Shown here one piece after another: positions 53,845-62,153 of a stretch of DNA of 64,000 nucleotides. Within the stretch, counting starts at the first letter, position 1; every line of letters begins with the position of its first letter. Source of the DNA: Puniceibacterium confluentis (GTDB lineage: Bacteria > Pseudomonadota > Alphaproteobacteria > Rhodobacterales > Rhodobacteraceae); contig NZ_VOJI01000008.1 of assembly GCF_007923445.1 (NCBI RefSeq), positions 62,001 to 126,000 on the forward strand, written 5' to 3'. The position numbers were made by a program, and so were the translations under genes. The notes beneath the pieces are model-generated. The model had not been told where the DNA came from, searched no databases, and saw nothing but the letters and a program-made list of their open reading frames with translations.

Positions 53845-54777
53845 GTGAGCGACAGATTTGACATGTCGACCCTGACACGGCTGCGCTTCAAGCAGCTGGC
53901 GCTGGTGGCCAGCCTGTCGGACACGCGCAACCTTCATGCCTCGGCGCGGGATCTGAACCTCTCGCAGCCCGGCGCGACCAAATTGCTGCAAGAGATCGAA
54001 CGCATTCTCGGCGTCGACCTGTTCACGCGCGGCCCCAAGGGGATGGAGCCGACAGTCTTCGGCGTGACTGCCGCCCGCCACGCCCGCGCGATTCTGTCCG
54101 AGATGGACCGCCTGACGCAGCAGATGGGCGCGATGGCCCGCGGTGAACTGGGAAGCGTGCGCCTGGGTGCGATCATGGAGGCCGTCCCCGGCGTGCTGAC
54201 CGAGGTCTTCAACACGCTGGCAGTGGCGGGAACCGGGCCGCTGATCACGCTGACGGTGTCCACATCCGACCATCTGGTTGCGGCGCTGACCGAAGGCGAG
54301 CTCGACCTGGCACTGGGTCGCCCGGTCGAACATGTCGATATGGGCAATATCCGCTTTGAACCGCTATGGGCCGAAGAGCTGTCCATCGTCGCCGCCGCAA
54401 ATCATCCGCTGTTCAGCGCGGGTGCGCTTTCGCTCGAGCAACTGCTGGATTTCGAATTCATTCTCCAGTCGCGTCCCAGCCCGATGCGCACCGCCATCGA
54501 ACTCACCTATGCACGGGCCGGCCTGCCGTTGCCGAACAGCCGCCTGGAAACTTCGTCAATGCTGATGACGACAAATCTGGTCAGCTGCAGCAATCTGCTT
54601 GCCGTCCTGCCCCGGTCCGTCGCACGATTTTACATCGACACAGGCCTGATTGCCGAGATCGGCGTCGGTCTCGACGGGTTCATGGGGCGCTACGGACTTC
54701 TGATCCCGAACCGCGATGAACCGGACCCCGGGGTCGAAGCGTTGATCCGTCACATCCAGTCTGTGGTCACCCCCTAG
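53845..54777 (+). CDS. LysR-type transcriptional regulator
   Basis: 310 residues. HTH near 10-70 (NLHASARDLNLSQPGATKLL, QEIERILGVDLF) and an effector domain from 95 (GSVRLGAIMEAVPGVL). Its sequence resembles the GbpR/CbbR-side LysR proteins that control sugar-acid genes. The GTG at 53845 has AAAGGG eight bases upstream; the ATG at 53863 is the alternative. It lies 109 bases downstream of the aldolase and probably controls the TRAP/sugar-acid operon. Confidence 0.87.
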   Translation: MSDRFDMSTLTRLRFKQLALVASLSDTRNLHASARDLNLSQPGATKLLQEIERILGVDLFTRGPKGMEPTVFGVTAARHARAILSEMDRLTQQMGAMARGELGSVRLGAIMEAVPGVLTEVFNTLAVAGTGPLITLTVSTSDHLVAALTEGELDLALGRPVEHVDMGNIRFEPLWAEELSIVAAANHPLFSAGALSLEQLLDFEFILQSRPSPMRTAIELTYARAGLPLPNSRLETSSMLMTTNLVSCSNLLAVLPRSVARFYIDTGLIAEIGVGLDGFMGRYGLLIPNRDEPDPGVEALIRHIQSVVTP

Positions 54778-54974
54778 CAGAAAACCCGCAGCGCGACTGG
54801 ACCCGGCCCGGCCTGACTCCCGCGCCAGGGTTGCCGTGGCGATACCGGGGTGACAGTGGATGTGCGGCTCTGTGACAGCGCCCGGGTCATGCTCTGGCGC
54901 GATCCGCGCCCGGGCGGCGTTTCGTGTCGCGGGCAGGCTGGTGCGACCGTTCGCGGCAAGGCCCCCCCATGGCG

Positions 54975-55640
54975 TCAGGCCAGCACAAGTTTCAGCACCA
55001 TTTCCCCGATGTGGCGCCGCAGCGCGTCCTGCCCCGGTTCCTCAAAAAGCTCATTGCCAAAAATGCGCGAAAACGTCGCCCGGTTCGAGACGTTGAAATA
55101 GCACAGCGCCGAGATGTGCCAGTGCAGTTCCAGTGCGCTCAGGCCCGGACGAAACAGCCCCGACGCCAGACCGCGTGCATAGATCTCCTCGAGCAGGCGG
55201 ATGGCCGACGAGTTCTCTCCGGCCATATCAGCAGAATCGGGCATGTGACGGCCGCCATGCACGTTTTCGATCATCACCAGCCGAATGAAATCCTGCGACC
55301 GGCGGTGGTGATCAAAGGTGAATTCCGCCAGCCTGCGCAGTGCCTCATCCGGAGCAAGCCCGCCCAGTGCCAGCGCGTCCTCGGCCTTTCGGGTCTGGCG
55401 GTAAGCGTCCGCCAGCACTTCGCGGTACAGTCCCTCCTTGTCACCGAAATAGTAGTATATCATCCGCTTGGAGGTCGAGGTGCGGGCGGCGATCTCTTCG
55501 ACCCGGGTGCCGGATAACCCCTTGTCAGCAAAGACTTGTCGCGCAACAAGCAGGATATTGGCCCGCACGCGGTCGGGATCCTGTTTCCAGCTGCGCCGAG
55601 GCTGATCCGCCGCCTTTCCAGAGGTTTCGGCCTTGTCCAT
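54975..55640 (-). CDS. TetR-family repressor of the quinate/shikimate cluster
   Basis: 221 residues. TetR HTH near 27-75 (ILLVARQVFADKGLSGTRVE, EIAARTSTSKRMIYYYFGDK) followed by a helical ligand domain. It is divergent from the AroE-like gene, and a pair of candidate operators lies between. TetR regulators are known beside quinate/shikimate catabolic genes. The ATG at 55640 follows GGGGGAC; the longer frame upstream crosses the operators and is rejected. Confidence 0.9.
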   Translation of the reverse strand: MDKAETSGKAADQPRRSWKQDPDRVRANILLVARQVFADKGLSGTRVEEIAARTSTSKRMIYYYFGDKEGLYREVLADAYRQTRKAEDALALGGLAPDEALRRLAEFTFDHHRRSQDFIRLVMIENVHGGRHMPDSADMAGENSSAIRLLEEIYARGLASGLFRPGLSALELHWHISALCYFNVSNRATFSRIFGNELFEEPGQDALRRHIGEMVLKLVLA

Positions 55641-55717
55641 CGCGTCCCCCAAATCCTGTTGGTCTGCATACGGGATTGTCCCGGACTTTTGCACGAATTT
55701 TTCGCCACCGCAAAGAT

Positions 55718-55765
55718 AATTAACTGTAGCGAACATTCTGTTGACTAAATTAACCGAGTTGAACA
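55718..55765. promoter_or_regulatory. Pair of repeated TetR operator candidates
   Basis: AATTAAC-N6-GAACA occurs twice, at 55718-55735 and 55748-55765, exactly 30 bases apart (about three helical turns). The second copy is an imperfect dyad, TTAAC-cga-GTTGA. Both lie in the divergent region, and the second sits between the -35 and -10 of the aroE-side promoter. Confidence 0.7.
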
Positions 55766-55770
55766 ATATA
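55741..55770 (+). promoter_or_regulatory. Promoter candidate of the quinate/shikimate operon
   Basis: TTGACT (55741-55746) and CAATAT/AATATA at 55764-55770 with 17-18 bases between. The -35 is good and the -10 weak. The spacer contains one operator copy, as expected for repression. Confidence 0.5.
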
Positions 55771-55809
55771 CCGCAAAAGCGGCCAACGCCGTCGCAAGGG
55801 GAGGAGACC

Positions 55810-56718
55810 GTGAGCGTGCCAATGCACTGGATGCCAATGCTGATCGACCGCAGCGACTCCGACGCCCCGCACGTGCGCGTCGGTCTGCTGGGGCATGGCA
55901 TTTCCGCCTCGCGGACACCGCGGATGCACATGGCCGAAGGGCGCGCGCAGGGGCTGGTTTACGACTACCACCTGATCGACCTCGCGGATTGCACACCTGC
56001 GCCTGCCATTGGCGACATCCTCGGTGAGATCGAGGCGGCGGGGTTTCGCGGCCTGAACGTGACCTATCCCTACAAACAGGCGGTGATCGCCCATCTCGAC
56101 ACGCTGTCAGACAACGCGCAGGCCGTCGGGGCGGTCAACACGGTTGTGTTCGGCGATGGCGCACGGCGCGGGCACAACACCGATTACTGGGGCTTTGCCG
56201 AAAGCTTCCGCCGCGGCCTGCCCGGGGTCAAACGCGACGTCGCGCTTCTGATTGGCGCTGGTGGTGCGGGCGGGGCTGTTTCGGCCGCGCTTCTGGGTGC
56301 GGGTATCGGGCGGCTGATGATCCTTGACACAAATCCGGATTCTGCCGAGCGTCTGGCACGCTCCCTGTGTAGCCGTTTTGGCCCCGGACGGGCCGAAGTG
56401 GCACCGGAAGTCGAAGCCGCCGCAGCCCAGGCAGACGGAATCGTCAACGCCTCACCGGTAGGAATGGCAAAATTGCCTGGTTTGCCGCTCTCAGCCAGCC
56501 TGGTCACCCCCCGCCACTGGGTGGCCGACATTGTCTATTTCCCGCTTGAAACAGAGCTTCTGGCCACTGCCCGCGCCAAAGGGTGCGCAGTGCTGCCGGG
56601 GTCGGGAATGGCATTGTACCAGGCGGTGCGGGCGTTCGAGCTGTTCACAGGGTTGCCCGCCGACCCGCAGCGGATGCAGGCGACATTCGACAGTTTCACG
56701 ACAGGATCCGCGACATGA
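55810..56718 (+). CDS. Shikimate/quinate dehydrogenase (AroE family, catabolic)
   Basis: 302 residues from a GTG preceded by GGGGAGGAG. It has the substrate-site GHGISASRTPRMH, LNVTYPYKQAV with the catalytic Lys, HNTDYWGF with the catalytic Asp, and the nucleotide loop GAGGAGGAVSAALLGAG. The strand after the loop ends ILDTNP, with an acidic residue where NADP-dependent AroE has Arg, which favours NAD+ and so oxidation of quinate or shikimate. ATGA overlap with quiC1. An upstream in-frame TTG at 55741 lies in the promoter and is rejected. Confidence 0.88.
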   Translation: MSVPMHWMPMLIDRSDSDAPHVRVGLLGHGISASRTPRMHMAEGRAQGLVYDYHLIDLADCTPAPAIGDILGEIEAAGFRGLNVTYPYKQAVIAHLDTLSDNAQAVGAVNTVVFGDGARRGHNTDYWGFAESFRRGLPGVKRDVALLIGAGGAGGAVSAALLGAGIGRLMILDTNPDSAERLARSLCSRFGPGRAEVAPEVEAAAAQADGIVNASPVGMAKLPGLPLSASLVTPRHWVADIVYFPLETELLATARAKGCAVLPGSGMALYQAVRAFELFTGLPADPQRMQATFDSFTTGSAT

Positions 56719-58607
56719 AAACCTCAATCGCAACTGTCTGCCTTGCCGGTGACCTGCGCGAAAAGCTGTCAGCAATCGCGGCGGCCGGATTTGACGGCAT
56801 CGAGATTTTCGAACAGGATTTCATCGCCTTCGACGGTGGTCCGAAAGAGGTCGGCGACATGGTGCGCGATCACGGGCTGGACATCACCCTGTTCCAGCCG
56901 TTCCGCGACTTCGAAGGGCTGCCGGAACCGCTGCGCGCCCGCGCCTTTGACCGGCTCGAACGCAAGTTCGATCTGATGCAGGAACTGGGCACTGACCTGG
57001 TGCTGGTCTGTTCGTCGGTGCACCCCGAGTCGCTTGGCGGAATTGACCGCATGGCTGCGGATTTTGCCGAAGTCGGTGAGCGGGCAGCGCGACGCGGCCT
57101 GCGGGTCGGCTTCGAGGCGCTGGCCTGGGGCAAACACGTCTGGGACCACCGCGACGCCTGGGAAGTGGTGCGCCGCGCCGATCATCCGAACGTCGGTCTG
57201 ATCCTCGACAGCTTTCACACACTGGCCCGCAAGATTGCACCCGACACCATCCGTTCGATTCCCGGCGACCGCATCTTCTTTGTCCAGCTGGCGGACGCGC
57301 CGCAGGTGGAAATGGATCTGCTGTACTGGTCGCGGCACTTCCGCAACATGCCGGGCGAGGGCGATCTGGATGTCTCGGGATTCATGCGGGCGGTGGCGGC
57401 TACCGGCTATGACGGGCCGCTCAGTCTCGAGGTGTTCAACGACCAGTTTCGCGGCGGCAGTCCGCGCACCATTGCCGTCGACGGGCACCGGTCGCTGGTG
57501 TACCTGATGGATCAGGTCGCCCGCCGCGAGCCTGGCATTGCACTGCAGCCGCCGCAGATGCCGGACCGCATCCGCAGCGCAGGCGTTGCCTTTGTCGAAT
57601 TCGCCGCGTCCGAACGCGAGGCTGCCGATCTCGCCGGCCTGCTGCACAGCATGGGTTTTCTGCGGGTGGGACGGCACATCGCCAAGGCTGTCGAGCTCTG
57701 GCAACAGGGTGAGATCCGCATCGTGGTCAACACCGACCCCGAGGGATTCGCCCATGCCGCCCACGTCGCGCACGGGCTCAACATCTGCGACGTCGGCCTG
57801 TCGGTCAACGATGCAGGCGCCACGGTCGAACGGGCCAAGGCGCTTGGCGCCACGACATTCCGCCAGCCGGTCGGCCCGGGCGAGTTCGAAATTCCCGCGA
57901 TCCGAGGTGTCGGCGGCGGGCTGTTGCATTTCATCGACGACCACAGCGGGCTGTCCGAGGTCTGGAAGACCGAATTCCAGCCGATCGAGGATGATGCGCC
58001 TTCGGAACCGGCGGGTCTGCGGCGCATCGACCATATCGCCCAGACGATGAACTACGAAGAGATGCTGACCTGGTCGCTGTTCTACATTTCGCTGTTCGAC
58101 GTGGCCAAGCAGCCGATGGTCGATGTGGTCGACCCCCACGGGCTTGTCCGTTCGCAGGCGATCGAAAGCCCGGACGGCGCCCTGCGCCTGACCATGAACG
58201 GTGCCGAAACCCACCGCACCTTTGCCGGCCGCTTCATTGCGGACAGCTTTGGATCGGCGGTGCAGCATGTGGCGCTGGCAACGGACGACATCATGGCGGC
58301 CGCGCGGGCGCTGGAACGAAACGGGTTCCAGCCCCTGCAGATCCCGAAGAATTACTACGACGACCTCGCGGCCCGGTTCGGCCTCGATGACGCCTATGTT
58401 GCCGAGTTGCGCGAACTGAACCTGCTGTTTGATCAGGTCGGGGACAGCAGCTTCTTGCAGCTCTATTCCAAGCCTTTCGGCGACGGCATCTTTTTCGAGA
58501 TCGTCGAGCGGCGGGACGGATACAGCGGGTACGGCGGACCGAACGCGCCCTACCGCGTAGCAGCCCAGGCCCGCCTGATGCGCCCGTCCGCGATCCCGCA
58601 CAGCTGA
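56715..58607 (+). CDS. quiC1: 3-dehydroshikimate dehydratase (QuiC1), fused sugar-isomerase and HPPD-like domains
   Basis: 630 residues. Residues 1-275 form a xylose-isomerase-like TIM barrel with metal ligands in GFEALAWGKHVWDHRDAW, LILDSFHTLAR, QLADAPQ and SLEVFND. From about 290 two vicinal-oxygen-chelate modules follow (IDHIAQTMNYEEMLTWSLFY, and QHVALATDDIMAAARAL) resembling 4-hydroxyphenylpyruvate dioxygenase. This architecture matches the QuiC1 enzyme of Pseudomonas, which makes protocatechuate from 3-dehydroshikimate. The VOC half is usually not catalytic for dioxygenation. Confidence 0.88.
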   Translation: MKTSIATVCLAGDLREKLSAIAAAGFDGIEIFEQDFIAFDGGPKEVGDMVRDHGLDITLFQPFRDFEGLPEPLRARAFDRLERKFDLMQELGTDLVLVCSSVHPESLGGIDRMAADFAEVGERAARRGLRVGFEALAWGKHVWDHRDAWEVVRRADHPNVGLILDSFHTLARKIAPDTIRSIPGDRIFFVQLADAPQVEMDLLYWSRHFRNMPGEGDLDVSGFMRAVAATGYDGPLSLEVFNDQFRGGSPRTIAVDGHRSLVYLMDQVARREPGIALQPPQMPDRIRSAGVAFVEFAASEREAADLAGLLHSMGFLRVGRHIAKAVELWQQGEIRIVVNTDPEGFAHAAHVAHGLNICDVGLSVNDAGATVERAKALGATTFRQPVGPGEFEIPAIRGVGGGLLHFIDDHSGLSEVWKTEFQPIEDDAPSEPAGLRRIDHIAQTMNYEEMLTWSLFYISLFDVAKQPMVDVVDPHGLVRSQAIESPDGALRLTMNGAETHRTFAGRFIADSFGSAVQHVALATDDIMAAARALERNGFQPLQIPKNYYDDLAARFGLDDAYVAELRELNLLFDQVGDSSFLQLYSKPFGDGIFFEIVERRDGYSGYGGPNAPYRVAAQARLMRPSAIPHS

Positions 58608-58653
58608 GCAGAAGACCACTGGCCAGACAGACATATCATCAAGGAGGAGACAG

Positions 58654-59643
58654 ATGATGAAAACCACCCGCAGAACCGCCCTCGGGCTGATGACCGCCGG
58701 CGCCCTGGCGCTGAGCACCGCGCTTCCCGCCTTTGCCCAGGACAAGCCCAAGCTGCGCTTTTCGGCGGTGTTCTCCGAGCAGGACATCCGCGCGGAAATG
58801 ATGCAGAAGCTGCAAAGCGCCGTGGCGGACACCGCCGAGCTGGAGCTTTTTTACGGTGGCAACCTGTTCAAGCAGGGCACCGAGATCATTGCGATCCAGC
58901 GTGGCAACCTTGAAATGGGCAATGTCGCGCCGCAGGACATCGCCAACCAGATCCCGGCCTTTTCGATCCTGACCTCGGCCTACCTGTTCCGCGATGCCGA
59001 ACATCTGAAGAATTTCTTCGCCAGCGATGCGGGCGCCGAGATGAAGAAGCTGGCGGAAGACCAGCTTGGCATCCACATTCTGGGCGCGACCTATTTCGGC
59101 ACGCGCCAGGTCGGCCTGCGGATCGACAAGGAAATCAAGACCCCCGCAGACATGGCCGGCGTCAAGCTGCGTATGCCCGGCGGCGATTCCTGGCAGTTCC
59201 TTGGCGAGGCTCTTGGCGCCAACCCGACGCCGATGGCCTATGCCGAGGTTTACACCGGTCTGCAGACTGGCGCGATCGACGGTCAGGACAACCCCTACCC
59301 CAACGTCGAAAACATGAAGTTCTACGAAGTGATGAACCAGATCGTGCGCACATCGCATCTGGTCGGCTACGACCTTCTGGTGATCTCGAAGAAAGCCTAT
59401 GAAGCAATGAGCGACGAGCAGCGCGCCGCCTTTGACAAGGCCGCCGACGAGGCCATCGCCTGGAGCACCGAGCAGCACATCGCCCGCGAGAACGAACTTG
59501 GCGCCTTTTTCGAAGAGAAGGGCCTGAAGATCTCGACACCCGATGTCGATGCCTTCCGCGCCCATGCGCAGGAGCTTTATCTTGGCTCGGACCTGTCGAA
59601 AGACTGGCCCGAAGGCATGATCGAGCGCATCAACGCGCTGTAA
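58654..59643 (+). CDS. TRAP solute-binding protein (DctP), likely quinate/shikimate
   Basis: 329 residues. Signal peptide MMKTTRRTALGLMTAGALAL to AFAQ, then FSAVFSEQDIRAEMMQKLQ, NLFKQGTEIIAIQRGNLEMG, and GAIDGQDNPYPNVENMK. The AAGGAGGAG site at 58640 sets the start. Ligand inferred from context: placed between QuiC1 and AroQ, it should bind quinate, shikimate or dehydroshikimate. Confidence 0.92.
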   Translation: MMKTTRRTALGLMTAGALALSTALPAFAQDKPKLRFSAVFSEQDIRAEMMQKLQSAVADTAELELFYGGNLFKQGTEIIAIQRGNLEMGNVAPQDIANQIPAFSILTSAYLFRDAEHLKNFFASDAGAEMKKLAEDQLGIHILGATYFGTRQVGLRIDKEIKTPADMAGVKLRMPGGDSWQFLGEALGANPTPMAYAEVYTGLQTGAIDGQDNPYPNVENMKFYEVMNQIVRTSHLVGYDLLVISKKAYEAMSDEQRAAFDKAADEAIAWSTEQHIARENELGAFFEEKGLKISTPDVDAFRAHAQELYLGSDLSKDWPEGMIERINAL

Positions 59644-59652
59644 TCGCGCAGG

Positions 59653-59685
59653 CCCTGCCCGGTGCACGCCGGGCAGGGTTTTCTT
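59653..59685 (+). terminator. Hairpin with T-run after dctP
   Basis: Perfect 10-bp stem CCCTGCCCGG / CCGGGCAGGG, six-base loop, then TTTTCTT. This resembles an intrinsic terminator, so dctQM and aroQ may depend on partial readthrough or another promoter. Confidence 0.75.
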
Positions 59686-59702
59686 ACGGGGGAGTAACGG
59701 CA

Positions 59703-60209
59703 ATGGAACGTCTGAGGACGCTTGGCGGCTGGCTGCACCGACGTGCCGGCGATGTCGCGTCGATCATGCTTGCGGTCATGTTCATCGCGTTCATCTGCCA
59801 GGTGGTGTTCCGCTATGTGCTGAACCTTCCCGTCGGCTGGGCGTCGGAGCTGTCCATCGTGATGTGGCTCTGGCTCGTGTTGTGGGGCGCGGCCTTCGTG
59901 GTCCGCGAAGAAGAGGAAATCCGCTTTGACATCCTCTACAGCTCGGTCAGCCCGAAGGTGCGCCGGGGGATGGTGATCTTGTCGGCGCTGGCGGCCCTGT
60001 TCCTCTATGGGTATTCCTTGCCCGCCACCTGGGACTTCGTGACCTTCATGAAGGTGACAAAGACCTCCTACCTCGACATCCGCTATGACTGGCTGTTCTC
60101 GGTCTACATCCTGTTCGTGCTCGCCGTTCTGGTGCGCTACACCTACCTGCTGATCCAGGCCATCCGCGGCCGCGGCGGCGACAGCGCCAAGACCGGGGAC
60201 CAGTTCTGA
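59703..60209 (+). CDS. TRAP transporter small membrane subunit (DctQ)
   Basis: 168 residues with four helices; QVVFRYVLNLPVGWASELSI and WLVLWGAAFVV match DctQ. The start follows GGGGAG and the stop overlaps dctM by one base (TGATG). Confidence 0.91.
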   Translation: MERLRTLGGWLHRRAGDVASIMLAVMFIAFICQVVFRYVLNLPVGWASELSIVMWLWLVLWGAAFVVREEEEIRFDILYSSVSPKVRRGMVILSALAALFLYGYSLPATWDFVTFMKVTKTSYLDIRYDWLFSVYILFVLAVLVRYTYLLIQAIRGRGGDSAKTGDQF

Positions 60210-61507
60210 TGTTTTTCGACCCCTTCGCCCTGAGCGTTCTGTCCATTGTCGCGCTGGCACTGCTGGGCCTGCCGATCGGTCATGCGATGATCTGTTCGTC
60301 GGTCCTGTATATGCTGCTCGAAGGGCAGGATATGGGCATCGCCGCCGAACAGATCCTGAACGGGCTGTTCACCAGCTATATCCTGCTTGCGGTTCCGCTG
60401 TTCATCCTCGCTGCCGAACTGATGAACTCGGGCTCGATGACGCTGCGGCTGCTGGCCTTCTGCAATGCCTTTGTCGGACGGTTCCGCGGTGGTCTGGCGC
60501 TGGTCAACGTCGTGCAGTCGGTGATCTTTGCCGGCATGTCCGGGTCGGCCATCGCCGATGCGGCGGGCACCGGCAAGATGATGCAGAAGATGATGACCGA
60601 GGGCGGCAAGTACCCGCCCGCCTTCGCCGCGGCCCTCACCGCCAGTTCCGCGGTGATCGGGCCGATCATCCCGCCCTCGATCCCGGTGGTGATCTACGCC
60701 CTGGTGTCTGACGCCTCGATCGGCTTCCTGTTTCTGGCCGGGGTGGTTCCCGGTCTGCTCATGGGGCTGTCGCAGGCCGGGATCATCGTATCGACCGCGC
60801 GACGCCGGAACTTCCCGGTGGAAGATCCGGTGCCCCTGCGTGAATTGCCCGGCGTCACCTTCCGCGCCCTGCCTGCCCTGATGATGCCGGTTGTCCTGCT
60901 CGGCGGCATCTACGGCGGCGCAACCACCCCGACCGAAGCCGCCGCCGTTGCAGCCCTTTATGCGCTGCTGGTCTCGACTCTGCTGTACCGCAGCGTGACC
61001 TTTGCATCCCTGCGGGAATCGCTGTCGTCCTCGGCCCGGACCACCGCGTCCATCGGGATGCTGATCGCCGGGGCGCTGGTCTACAACTACGTCGTCACGA
61101 TCGAAAACATCCCCGCCAGCCTCAGCACCTGGCTGGCCGGGTTCGACCTGAGCCCGGTCGCGTTTCTGCTGATGGTCAACGTGATCCTGCTGATCCTCGG
61201 CTGTCTGCTCGAAGGCACGACCATCCTGCTGGTGGTGGTTCCGGTCTTTATTCCCACCGCCAATGCACTTGGCATCGACCTTGTGCATTTCGGCATCGTC
61301 TGTGTGGTCAACATCATGCTGGGCCTGATCACGCCGCCCTATGGCCTGCTGCTGTTCGTGATGACCACCATTTCGGGCCAGCCGCTGGGCCGCATCGTCA
61401 AAGAGGTGATGCCGTTCCTGCTGATCCTGATCGCGTCGCTGGCGCTGATCACGCTGGTGCCCGGCGTCTCGCTCTGGCTGCCGCGGCTCTTTGGTTACAA
61501 CGGATAA
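60209..61507 (+). CDS. TRAP transporter large membrane subunit (DctM)
   Basis: 432 residues with about 12 helices: VPLFILAAELMNSGSM, MSGSAIADAAGTGKMM, IIPPSIPVVIYALV and MLGLITPPYGLLLF. Standard DctM. The aroQ start follows its stop by four bases. Confidence 0.94.
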   Translation: MFFDPFALSVLSIVALALLGLPIGHAMICSSVLYMLLEGQDMGIAAEQILNGLFTSYILLAVPLFILAAELMNSGSMTLRLLAFCNAFVGRFRGGLALVNVVQSVIFAGMSGSAIADAAGTGKMMQKMMTEGGKYPPAFAAALTASSAVIGPIIPPSIPVVIYALVSDASIGFLFLAGVVPGLLMGLSQAGIIVSTARRRNFPVEDPVPLRELPGVTFRALPALMMPVVLLGGIYGGATTPTEAAAVAALYALLVSTLLYRSVTFASLRESLSSSARTTASIGMLIAGALVYNYVVTIENIPASLSTWLAGFDLSPVAFLLMVNVILLILGCLLEGTTILLVVVPVFIPTANALGIDLVHFGIVCVVNIMLGLITPPYGLLLFVMTTISGQPLGRIVKEVMPFLLILIASLALITLVPGVSLWLPRLFGYNG

Positions 61508-61511
61508 CGCC

Positions 61512-61949
61512 ATGCCCGCACCGATCTACATCCTCAACGGTCCCAACCTCAACCGCCTGGGTCGCCGTGAGCCCGAGATCTACGGCCATACCACTCTGGC
61601 CGAGGTCGAGGTGCTGTGCCGGGACGCCGCGGGCGACTGGCCGATGGAGTTCCGCCAGAGCAATTCCGAATCCGAACTGATCGGCTGGATTCACGAGGCG
61701 ACGGACAACGGCGCGGGGATGATCATCAACCCCGCCGCCTTCACCTTCTACTCGATGGCGATCATGGACGCGCTCAAGATGTTCCCCGGCCCGCTGATCG
61801 AGTTCCACATCTCGAATATCCACAGACGCGAAAAGATCTATCACAACTCTCTGGTGTCCGGCGTTGCCACGGCGGTGATCGCCGGGCTGGGCGCGCAGGG
61901 CTATCGCGTGGCGGTCAGCGAACTGCTCCGGCTGATCCGCAAGGATTGA
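61512..61949 (+). CDS. Type II 3-dehydroquinate dehydratase, divergent
   Basis: 145 residues, the usual AroQ length. NGPNLNRLGRREPEIYG holds the catalytic Arg19 and Tyr24; N73 (NPAAF) and His99 (EFHISNIHRRE) are present. Two usual residues are changed: the His of NPGAYTH is Phe79, and the Arg after the RE motif is Tyr110. In context it should convert 3-dehydroquinate to 3-dehydroshikimate for QuiC1. It may be a catabolic paralogue of the housekeeping enzyme. Confidence 0.85.
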   Translation: MPAPIYILNGPNLNRLGRREPEIYGHTTLAEVEVLCRDAAGDWPMEFRQSNSESELIGWIHEATDNGAGMIINPAAFTFYSMAIMDALKMFPGPLIEFHISNIHRREKIYHNSLVSGVATAVIAGLGAQGYRVAVSELLRLIRKD

Positions 61950-62153
61950 ACCTGCACCCTGACCATTGCGCCCGGGCGGCCCGATGGCCGTTGCCCTGAC
62001 GGCGCGCGCGGCCAAGGGGCGGTTTGGCCAATCTGTCACCGCACTCTTGCCGTCGGGTCAACCTGCGCGTACACAGCCGCCGTGCCACCACCGGCACGGG
62101 ATTGCGGCCGACCGCCGTGCTACAGACACACATGCAACAGAGGTTTCAGACCA

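Noticed and set aside
56769-58832. 687-codon minus-strand frame opposite quiC1
   Set aside because: Antisense shadow of a well-supported enzyme gene.
62010-62029. GGCCAA/TTGGCC hairpin between aroQ and nadA
   Set aside because: A six-base stem with an eight-base loop and no T-run is too weak to call a terminator.
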